From Victivallales bacterium (GTDB lineage: Bacteria; Verrucomicrobiota; Lentisphaeria; Oligosphaerales; Oligosphaeraceae), in NCBI GenBank assembly GCA_017615955.1, contig JAFZZD010000708.1:1-5066 (forward strand): 5,066 nucleotides of DNA, in the 5' to 3' direction. A program made the translations under genes and the position numbers. This document shows, piece after piece, positions 1 to 5,066 of this stretch (within the stretch, counting starts at the first letter, position 1; each line of letters begins with the position of its first letter). The notes beneath the pieces are model-generated. The model was not told where the DNA came from and did not search any database. It was given only the letters and a program-made list of their open reading frames with translations.

Positions 1-124
1 CAGAGGCGCAGAGTTTTTAAGTTTTTTTAATGGTTTCCCATAATTTCTAAAGATAGGCTTTGTTCCCCATAAAGGAATGTTGTGATGGTGAACAGAGCTT
101 ATCCTTAAAAACTCTGCGCCTCTG
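1..124. repeat. 21-bp perfect inverted repeat (1..21 and 104..124) enclosing 82 bp
   Basis: Positions 1..21 are the exact reverse complement of 104..124, and 1..20 also matches 143..162. The arms contain the octamer-type motif GCGCAGAG followed by TTTTTAA. The left arm touches the window edge and may be longer. The enclosed segment carries a second, differently centred palindrome. The arrangement could be a small nonautonomous element or simply two oppositely oriented repeat clusters; no target-site duplication can be judged because the left edge is missing. Confidence 0.85.
44..111 (+). repeat. Imperfect long palindrome / stem-loop, 27 paired positions
   Basis: Positions 44..70 pair with 85..111 in one unbroken register around a 14-base loop (71..84). 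Of 27 positions, 22 are Watson-Crick, 2 are G-T on the plus strand (56/99, 60/95) and 3 are mismatches (47/108, 51/104, 66/89). The two G-T pairs would favour folding of a plus-strand transcript. It has no clear T-run in the position expected of an intrinsic terminator. Function unknown. Confidence 0.75.
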
Positions 125-187
125 CGCCTCTGCGCCTCTGCGTTAAAAACTCTGCGCCTCTGCGTTGAATCAAGGCGTCTCTGCGTT
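113..187 (-). repeat. Octamer tandem repeat array (TCTGCGCC) reaching into the 3' end of the gene
   Basis: On the plus strand, 113..142 is 3.75 copies of TCTGCGCC. A spacer TTAAAAAC (143..150) follows, then 1.75 more copies (151..164). A degenerate copy, GGCGTCTCTGCGTT, lies at 174..187 inside the coding region. A 22-bp stretch at 105..126 recurs exactly at 143..164. From general recollection, similar GCGCAGAG-type short repeats are scattered between genes in many bacterial genomes; their function is not known to me. I see no convincing terminator for the gene here. Confidence 0.9.
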
Positions 188-3100
188 GTTTTTGGCGGCT
201 TTTTTGGCCTCGCGCTCGGCCTTCTTGGCTGCCTTTAATGCTTCTTTTTCAGCCCTTTTCGCCTCTCGCTCGGCTTTTCTTGCGGCCTTTTGAGCAGCCA
301 GCTCCGCCTTGAGCCTGTCGGACTCTTCCTGTTCGGCCAGTTTCCGTGCATCTTCAGGATGCGCCTTTGTCCAGTGCGCACGTATATCTTCCTTTGACAT
401 AACACCCGCACCAGAAAGCGTGCCCATGCCATCAATATTGCTGACTTCGATCTGGGTTTCAATCTTCTCCTTCAGCTTGGCAACGTGGCTGATTATGCCC
501 ACCATCTTGCCGCCTGCACTGTTCAATTGCATAAGCAACTCCAGCGCAGCATCCAGCGCATTGTCATCCAGGGTGCCGAAGCCTTCGTCCAACAGCACAG
601 TGCCAAGACTTACATTCTGGCTGACTGCGCTCATCTCCGCAAGTCCCAGCGCCAGAGCCAGGCTTACCTCAAAGCTCTCGCCTCCAGACAAATTTTTCGC
701 CGTGCGTATCCTGTCTCCCCTGTAATGGTCCTTGACATTCAATTCCAAAGGCATCGTGTCATCTTCCACCAACGTAAAATGCCTGCTCAATGATGCAATG
801 CGGTTGGAATTGGCGTAATACAAAAGTTCTCTGAATGAATATTCCTGTGCGATCTTGCCGAACCGATCCACATCGTCAGTGGAGCCAAAGTTGGAATTGA
901 CATAATCCCAGTTGTCATAGAGTTTTTTCAATACCTCCATCTTTTTAAAGGCCTCCTGGCTGTCCCTTCTTGCCTTGCGGTTCATCTCAAGTTTTGTATT
1001 CAAGTTGAGCTGCCTTTTGGACAGTTCCTCCCTTTCAGCAGAAAATTGCGCCATTTTCTCCAAGTTCTGTTCACGTGTCGTGTCCTTGGGAAGCTGTGAA
1101 ACAATGTCATCAAGCTTGAATTTGCGTTCCTTCAGCACCGCACTTGCTGACTTGACATCATCTTCAAGTGACTTGAGCTGCCTAAGCAGCTGCTGCAATT
1201 CCTCTGGCTTCTTGTAACTGGCAAGGAACGCCGCTTCATCCGCAAAGCCATATTCGCGCAATTTTGCCTCGAATGCCTCCTGCTTTGCCAGACGCACTGG
1301 CTTGAGTTCAGCCAGTTTTCTTTGCTGTTCGGCAAGCTGTTCTCTGGTGTGAGCCAAGCTGGATTGGGCGGCGGTCAGCGCATTCCCCGCGGCCTCTGCC
1401 TTTTTCTGCAAGCCAGAAACCTCATCTTCCAATGCCTTCTCACGCTTGACCACATCATCGTCCCCAAATGCAGCCTGGCGTTTCTGGATGTTTGAAGCAA
1501 GCTGGCCTGACAATTTGGAAAACTCATTTTTCTTATCCACGACATTGGCATTGAGACGCTCTGCCCTCGCAATATGCGCCGCCTTGTCATTTTCATATTC
1601 ATTTTGTTTTTGGGCAAGCTGGGACAAGCCCTTCTTTGCGTCCTTAAATGCCTTTATGCGCCAGTCCAATTCCTCCAGCAACTTATCACGTTCAGCAAAA
1701 TCCACCTGTAAAAGCGATGACAATTCACCGGTCAAGGACAAAGACTGCTTTTCCAAAGAGCTTCTTTCCTCTTCCAAAACCTGCCTGGTGCTGACTATTT
1801 CCGCCTCCCTTTCAGCCAAACGGACTGCATTGGTTTCATACGTGGCCTGGTCCGCAGCCTTCTGCGTTTCCAAATGCTGAATATCCTTTTCCAATGCCGC
1901 GATCTTTCTCTGGCAGGCTGCAACATCATCAAAGCAACTCTTCAATCTCTGTGCCTCGATATTGTATGCAGCGGGACTTGGTGGCTCAAGCCCTTCGCAA
2001 TATGGATGCGAAGTGGAACCACACAGGGGACACTCCTTGCCTGGTGCCAGCAAAGTTTCCCTTTGCTTCTTGTCCTTGAAGAAGTCATACAAAGTCTGCG
2101 CGGCGTAGAGTGCATTCCTGATATCATCCAGCGTCTTGTCACCCAGCAAGGATTTTACTTGACCTTCCAAATCATTTCTTTCAGCCACTTTTGCATTGAT
2201 TTTCTCCTGAAGCGCAGCTAGGGCATTCTGCAATTGCTCCAATTCCTTCTTGGAAGCATTGAGTTTTTTCTCATCCTGGCGCAATTTTCTATCCTTAATT
2301 CCAAAACTGTCCTCATCCTTTGCCAACTGCTGAAATCTCAATATCCAGGCTTCCTGTTGCGAAAGCAGCTTGTCATCGCCAGAATGCTCTTCAACATATT
2401 TCCGTGCAACTTCGGCCTGCCCAGCCAGTGCCTGCCAGGCATCTTCTTTGGCCTTGAAGGCAATGTCTTCCTCCTGTTGTTCACCACGTGCCTTTGTCAA
2501 AGCTGCTTCCACTGTAGATAATTGCCTTTTTTCCTCGGCAATCAGAGCATCAAGAGTCCTGATTTCATTGAAGACAGCTTTTTGCTCATCAAGATAGGCA
2601 AGCCTCTCGTCGTATGCCTTCTTCGCATCCGCCTGTTCAGCCTGCGCCTTGCCCAGCATCGCCTCAGAGCTAGCCTGTGTGTCATTTAGACTATCGCATA
2701 AAGTTTCACATTCCGTATGTGCAGTACGCGCATTCTGTAATTCATAATACGCGGCTTGACAATTCTGGGCACGTTGTGCCTCATCCACCACCTTGTGTTT
2801 CGGTAACGCCACGATTTTCTTGCCCAGCGCACTGGCAAAGGCAACTTCACCATTCTCTATATCCTGCCGCAGATTATCCTGCGCCTTGTAAATATTCTCC
2901 ACTGCGGCACTTTCCTTCAATTGCCCATCAATGCCTTCCATTTGCTGGGAAACTGCGGATAATTCCTGCTCCAACGCGGCAACTTCCTCGTCTGAAAGCA
3001 GTTTTATTCCCTCCAACAATTTATTTGCCGTCTCGTAGTCTTCTTTTGCAGCCTTGAAACACTCGTTGATCTTGCCGCCAATCTGAGTATAGATTTCAGT

Positions 3101-4876
3101 GCCAGTTATTTTTGTGAGAATCTCGGCGCGATTGGCGGATTCCGCCTTCAAGAATGCGTCAAAACTGCCCTGGGCCAGCAATACGCAACGTGTGAACTGC
3201 TGCATTTTCATGCCAAGCAAAGCCTCTATTTTCTTTGGAACCTCGCTGTTATTGCAAGCCATTTGCAAACCATTCTCATAGAGTTTGTGTGAGGGCGGGT
3301 AAAATTGCTTTTTTGCCCCCTCTTTTCTGACGTGCTCGAAACTTGCCAAGTATTCGTCGTTTCCAATTCTGAACACCAAATCCGCCTGCATGTCTTTCTG
3401 CCCCTCGCTTATAGGGCTTCCATTGCTGGAACTCATGCCCTTTGCGCGGGGCGTCTCTCCATACAGGGCCAGGCATATTGCATCCAAAATGCTGGTCTTT
3501 CCTGCGCCAGTAGGGCCGCTTATGAGGAAAATGCCGTCCTTGAATTGCGTAAAGTCAATCAGATGCTCGCCATACAGTGAGTTCACATTCTTGATGTAAA
3601 GCCGCAAAAACCTAAACGTGCCCTTCCTTTTCAACGTAGTTGTCTCCACGCCTTGGCTGGGATCCAGTATCTTTGCCTGGGCAATTCTGTATAGGCGCAA
3701 CAACTCCTGCCTTTGCTCATCGGCAGTTACCTCCCCTTTTGCATCCAGTTCCTTCAAAAACACGTCCTCAGGCTGCATTTGGGAAAGACTGCATAGCTCT
3801 GCCTCTTCATCCTTGCCATCAAATGTCGCTTCACGCACCTCGCGTTGCACTGCCGTATCCGCAATGAGCATCTTCCTGTCCTTGAACGCCAGGCGCAGAT
3901 CTATTGCCCAATTGGGAAGCACTTCCTCGCCAGTATATACCGCCTTCACCCAGATGTCCTCATCCTGCAAATCCCTCAACTGGCTCTCCAGCTCGGACTT
4001 GTCCCCCTTTATAATCTTCATTCCGTGGAAACACTCGTCTGGATATTCCAGGCCTTGCGGGTGCCCGATATCCTCCGTGTCCAGAATTATCGCCTGGGTG
4101 GCATACATTTCCTCCTGGAAACTCATTGGCAGGACAGAACCCGCATAACGCCATTTGTCATTTCCTGCCACACACTGCGGCTTGTGTATGTGGCCCAGCG
4201 CCATATAGTCAAAGTCACTGCCAAATTCATTCAATTCCACATCTTCCAGGGTGCCGACCACATTCTTCCCTTCCTTGTCGCCAAAGGAACCGCCCTGGGC
4301 ATACAAATGCCCCATGCCGATAATGGGTATTGAACGCCCCGCCCGCATCTTGTCCGCAATTGCAAATACCTTGCGATAGTGTTCTGCCACGCCTTTTTTA
4401 TACATCTGTGATTTGCACTCGCTGCTTTCACCCTCCAGCACGGCCGTTCTTACATCCGAACTGTGCAGATACGGCACGGCGCAGACAAACGCGGCTGGTG
4501 CCTCATCCGTGCCAAGCCTGACCACCTCCCGCTCCAGGTTGTCCTGCTCAACCATTCCCAGCACATGTATGTCCAATTCCTCCAGCAGGCCGCTAGGCGC
4601 CTCAAGAAACTCCGCCTTGTCATGATTGCCCGCGATCACCACCACATGGCGGCATCCAGCCAAGCGCATATTAAGCAGGAAACGATAATACAGAGTCTGT
4701 GATTCGCTGCTGGGGGCACCATTGTCAAATACATCGCCAGCCAGCAAAACCGCCTCTATGCCCCTCTCGCGTATGGTCTCAACCAAGAAGTCAAAGACCT
4801 TTTTAATTTCATCGTTACGACTAATGTTGGCTAGCCTGCAGCCAAGGTGAATGTCTCCAATATGCAGTATTTTCAT
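170..4876 (-). CDS. sbcDC: Fused SbcD-SbcC (Mre11-Rad50 type) DNA repair nuclease/ATPase, single polypeptide
   Basis: Single 1568-residue reading frame, ATG to TGA. Residues 1-400 are a full SbcD nuclease, 420-1503 a full SbcC ATPase with zinc hook, and 1507-1568 a basic Lys/Ala/Glu-rich tail. Family role: ATP-dependent dsDNA exonuclease and hairpin endonuclease in the cytoplasm, acting on palindromes and blocked ends. E. coli SbcD (about 400 aa) plus SbcC (about 1050 aa) total about 1450, so this length fits two whole subunits plus linker and tail. The start is well supported because MKILHIGDIHLG is the standard SbcD N-terminus, with motif I at D8/H10. No Shine-Dalgarno sequence precedes it. 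The order D then C matches the usual operon, so loss of the intergenic stop/start is the simplest origin. All active-site motifs are intact, so it is probably functional. It is the only gene in the window; partners beyond the edges are unknown. Confidence 0.97.
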   Translation of the reverse strand: MKILHIGDIHLGCRLANISRNDEIKKVFDFLVETIRERGIEAVLLAGDVFDNGAPSSESQTLYYRFLLNMRLAGCRHVVVIAGNHDKAEFLEAPSGLLEELDIHVLGMVEQDNLEREVVRLGTDEAPAAFVCAVPYLHSSDVRTAVLEGESSECKSQMYKKGVAEHYRKVFAIADKMRAGRSIPIIGMGHLYAQGGSFGDKEGKNVVGTLEDVELNEFGSDFDYMALGHIHKPQCVAGNDKWRYAGSVLPMSFQEEMYATQAIILDTEDIGHPQGLEYPDECFHGMKIIKGDKSELESQLRDLQDEDIWVKAVYTGEEVLPNWAIDLRLAFKDRKMLIADTAVQREVREATFDGKDEEAELCSLSQMQPEDVFLKELDAKGEVTADEQRQELLRLYRIAQAKILDPSQGVETTTLKRKGTFRFLRLYIKNVNSLYGEHLIDFTQFKDGIFLISGPTGAGKTSILDAICLALYGETPRAKGMSSSNGSPISEGQKDMQADLVFRIGNDEYLASFEHVRKEGAKKQFYPPSHKLYENGLQMACNNSEVPKKIEALLGMKMQQFTRCVLLAQGSFDAFLKAESANRAEILTKITGTEIYTQIGGKINECFKAAKEDYETANKLLEGIKLLSDEEVAALEQELSAVSQQMEGIDGQLKESAAVENIYKAQDNLRQDIENGEVAFASALGKKIVALPKHKVVDEAQRAQNCQAAYYELQNARTAHTECETLCDSLNDTQASSEAMLGKAQAEQADAKKAYDERLAYLDEQKAVFNEIRTLDALIAEEKRQLSTVEAALTKARGEQQEEDIAFKAKEDAWQALAGQAEVARKYVEEHSGDDKLLSQQEAWILRFQQLAKDEDSFGIKDRKLRQDEKKLNASKKELEQLQNALAALQEKINAKVAERNDLEGQVKSLLGDKTLDDIRNALYAAQTLYDFFKDKKQRETLLAPGKECPLCGSTSHPYCEGLEPPSPAAYNIEAQRLKSCFDDVAACQRKIAALEKDIQHLETQKAADQATYETNAVRLAEREAEIVSTRQVLEEERSSLEKQSLSLTGELSSLLQVDFAERDKLLEELDWRIKAFKDAKKGLSQLAQKQNEYENDKAAHIARAERLNANVVDKKNEFSKLSGQLASNIQKRQAAFGDDDVVKREKALEDEVSGLQKKAEAAGNALTAAQSSLAHTREQLAEQQRKLAELKPVRLAKQEAFEAKLREYGFADEAAFLASYKKPEELQQLLRQLKSLEDDVKSASAVLKERKFKLDDIVSQLPKDTTREQNLEKMAQFSAEREELSKRQLNLNTKLEMNRKARRDSQEAFKKMEVLKKLYDNWDYVNSNFGSTDDVDRFGKIAQEYSFRELLYYANSNRIASLSRHFTLVEDDTMPLELNVKDHYRGDRIRTAKNLSGGESFEVSLALALGLAEMSAVSQNVSLGTVLLDEGFGTLDDNALDAALELLMQLNSAGGKMVGIISHVAKLKEKIETQIEVSNIDGMGTLSGAGVMSKEDIRAHWTKAHPEDARKLAEQEESDRLKAELAAQKAARKAEREAKRAEKEALKAAKKAEREAKKAAKNNAETP
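173..358 (-). other. Basic Lys/Ala/Glu-rich C-terminal tail of the fusion (residues 1507-1568)
   Basis: After the ATPase head the protein runs into about 60 residues made mostly of Ala, Lys, Arg and Glu. KAEREAK occurs twice, at 1534-1540 and 1552-1558, and the matching DNA is nearly identical 54 bp apart (around 207..226 and 261..281), suggesting internal duplication. It is likely a charged solvent-exposed helix with net positive charge. SbcC proteins as I know them usually end soon after the H-loop strand and final helices, so this is an extension. A DNA- or RNA-contacting role is possible but unproven. The last five codons overlap a copy of the downstream repeat. Confidence 0.75.
368..3619 (-). 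other. SbcC/Rad50 ATPase and zinc-hook module of the fusion (residues about 420-1503)
   Basis: The ATPase is split by a long coiled coil, as in SMC/Rad50 proteins. N-terminal lobe: Walker A GPTGAGKT at 454-461 and Q-loop Q569 (LLAQGSF). Residues about 600-945 and 965-1320 are Glu/Lys/Gln/Ala/Leu-rich with few prolines, consistent with the two antiparallel coil arms, which are of similar length. Between them is the zinc hook CPLC at 949-952, followed by GSTSHP as in E. coli SbcC as I recall it. C-terminal lobe: signature LSGGE at 1396-1400, Walker B TVLLDE at 1426-1431, D-loop GTLD at 1434-1437, H-loop H1464 (IISHV). Two polypeptides would pair through the hook and the heads. Nothing essential is missing. 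Confidence 0.95.
3677..4876 (-). other. SbcD/Mre11 nuclease module of the fusion (residues 1-400)
   Basis: Calcineurin-like phosphoesterase fold. The expected metal ligands are visible: D8 and H10 (GDIH), D48 (AGDVFD), N84 (AGNHD), H190 (GMGH), H229 and H231 (ALGHIH). H85 is in the position of the catalytic histidine. Residues about 285-345 look like the SbcD C-terminal capping domain. Residues about 365-400 (PEDVFLKEL, then an acidic helix ending LLRLYRIAQ) resemble the C-terminal helical segment by which Mre11/SbcD binds the base of the Rad50/SbcC coiled coil. The module is therefore complete, not a truncated remnant. Boundaries are judged by eye. Confidence 0.93.
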
Positions 4877-4896
4877 AGTTGTTAGTTGTTAGTGGT
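4877..4896 (-). promoter_or_regulatory. Leader next to the start codon, no Shine-Dalgarno sequence
   Basis: Read in the gene direction, the 20 bases before ATG are ACCACTAACAACTAACAACT. They contain no GGAGG- or AGGA-like stretch, while the N-terminal protein match fixes this ATG as the start. Translation must rely on an unstructured CAA-rich leader, on S1-type recognition or on coupling from upstream. The stretch itself is a heptamer tandem repeat (AGTTGTT on the plus strand, about 2.4 copies). I see no convincing -10/-35 pair anywhere in 4877..5066, so the promoter is either unrecognisable to me or beyond the window. Confidence 0.6.
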
Positions 4897-4962
4897 CTGT
4901 GGTCTGTGGTCTGTGGTCTGTGGACTGTGGACTGTGGCCTGTGGTCTGTGGTCTGTGGTCTG
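4893..4962 (+). repeat. Heptamer tandem array, 10 copies of TGGTCTG
   Basis: Ten uninterrupted 7-bp units TGGNCTG. The variable fourth base reads T,T,T,T,A,A,C,T,T,T in order. The array is joined directly to 2.4 copies of another heptamer, AGTTGTT (4877..4893), and is followed by two shortened TTCTG units (4963..4972). It ends within 20 bp of the start codon of the fused gene. Arrays like this change copy number by replication slippage. Being outside the coding region, changes here would alter leader length, not reading frame. Confidence 0.95.
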
Positions 4963-4966
4963 TTCT

Positions 4967-5000
4967 GTTCTGTGCCTGCGGCGAAAGCCGCAGGTAGAAC
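4967..5000 (+). repeat. GAAA-loop hairpin, element A of a mirrored pair
   Basis: A perfect 8-bp stem (CCTGCGGC at 4975..4982 with GCCGCAGG at 4987..4994) closes a GAAA tetraloop. An outer 5-bp stem (GTTCT 4967..4971 with AGAAC 4996..5000) extends it across a 3x1 internal loop. No T-tract follows on either strand, so it does not look like an intrinsic terminator. It resembles REP-type palindromic intergenic elements. Confidence 0.8.
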
Positions 5001-5013
5001 TGTGCCTACTAAA

Positions 5014-5033
5014 CGCGGGGCTTTCGCCCCGCG
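5014..5033 (-). repeat. GAAA-loop hairpin, element B of a mirrored pair
   Basis: A perfect 8-bp stem (CGCGGGGC at 5014..5021 with GCCCCGCG at 5026..5033). The loop is TTTC on the plus strand, so GAAA on the minus strand. Read on the minus strand it aligns with element A: both have TGTGC before the stem, a core GGCGAAAGCC and TAG shortly after the stem. It therefore looks like a diverged inverted copy. A terminator role is not supported because no T-run follows. Confidence 0.78.
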
Positions 5034-5041
5034 CACAAGAC

Positions 5042-5066
5042 TGTCCACTGTCCACAGTCCACTGTC
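5042..5066 (-). repeat. Heptamer array in inverted orientation, cut by the window edge
   Basis: Units TGTCCAC, TGTCCAC, AGTCCAC and a partial TGTC run to the end of the window. On the minus strand they read GTGGACA/GTGGACT, the same family as the TGGACTG units at 4921..4934. GTCCACAGTCCAC at 5050..5062 is the exact reverse complement of 13 bases at 4920..4932. The array may continue past the window. Confidence 0.85.

Noticed and set aside
145..177. Possible intrinsic terminator of the fused gene: 5-bp stem (155..159 with 173..177) followed on the minus strand by five T (149..145).
   Set aside because: The stem is only 5 bp with a 13-base loop that includes the stop codon, and 5 bases separate it from the T-run. 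The bases are better explained as part of the repeat array.
1446..1880. A 144-codon plus-strand open frame antisense to the second coiled-coil arm.
   Set aside because: Antisense of Glu/Lys/Leu-rich coiled coil naturally gives Ser/Phe/Leu-rich frames without stops. No motif or start signal supports it.
3618..4148. A 176-codon plus-strand open frame antisense to the SbcD and linker region.
   Set aside because: It is a shadow of the strongly supported minus-strand gene. The Ser/Arg/Cys-rich composition and lack of any recognisable motif fit an antisense artefact.
4893..4962. The heptamer array as a CRISPR array or an origin-type iteron set.
   Set aside because: The units are 7 bp and contiguous with no spacers, so it is not CRISPR. 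No replication initiator gene, AT-rich unwinding region or DnaA-like box is seen nearby.
4975..5033. The two GC-rich hairpins as back-to-back terminators between genes.
   Set aside because: Neither stem is followed by a T-run on the strand that would need it, and their mirrored similarity together with the flanking heptamers fits a repeat element better. Termination by another mechanism is not excluded.
4821..5048. A 75-codon minus-strand frame overlapping the start of the fused gene, with repeating Pro-Gln-Thr-Thr-Asp-His-Arg units.
   Set aside because: The seven-residue periodicity is simply three heptamer DNA units translated (21 bp). It runs through two hairpins and into the well-supported coding region in another frame, and resembles no protein family I know.

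Overview
The window holds one very large gene and two short, repeat-rich flanks. The gene is on the minus strand (170..4876, 1568 codons). It encodes a single polypeptide in which a complete SbcD (Mre11-type nuclease) is followed in frame by a complete SbcC (Rad50-type zinc-hook ATPase). In most bacteria these are two adjacent genes, sbcD then sbcC. Here they are fused in that order with no stop, frameshift or internal domain loss. Every diagnostic nuclease and ATPase motif can be read. A Lys/Ala/Glu-rich tail follows the ATPase head.

Layout: 1..169 is the gene's downstream flank. It contains a tandem octamer array (TCTGCGCC type), a perfect 21-bp inverted repeat and an imperfect 27-position palindrome. 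The last copy of the repeat runs into the coding region and encodes the last five residues. 170..4876 is the fused gene. 4877..5066 is the upstream flank. It has heptamer tandem repeats touching the start codon, two 8-bp-stem hairpins with GAAA loops on opposite strands, then heptamers in inverted orientation. The upstream flank as a whole is a mirror-image compound palindrome. Neither flank exceeds 200 bases, and neither shows another gene, an RNA gene or a clear promoter.

Role (family knowledge): SbcCD is an ATP-dependent double-strand exonuclease and hairpin endonuclease. It opens hairpins and cruciforms formed by long palindromes and cleans blocked DNA ends during break repair. Fusion fixes the 1:1 ratio of the two activities. 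It is curious that a hairpin-cutting nuclease gene is bracketed by palindromic repeats, but chance may explain it.

Organism: a bacterium, judging from the SbcD/SbcC family type, with GC content near one half by eye. The start codon has no visible Shine-Dalgarno sequence and short intergenic tandem repeats are abundant. A Fibrobacterota-like or Bacteroidota-related lineage would fit, but this is a weak inference from general impression; the sequence alone does not settle it.
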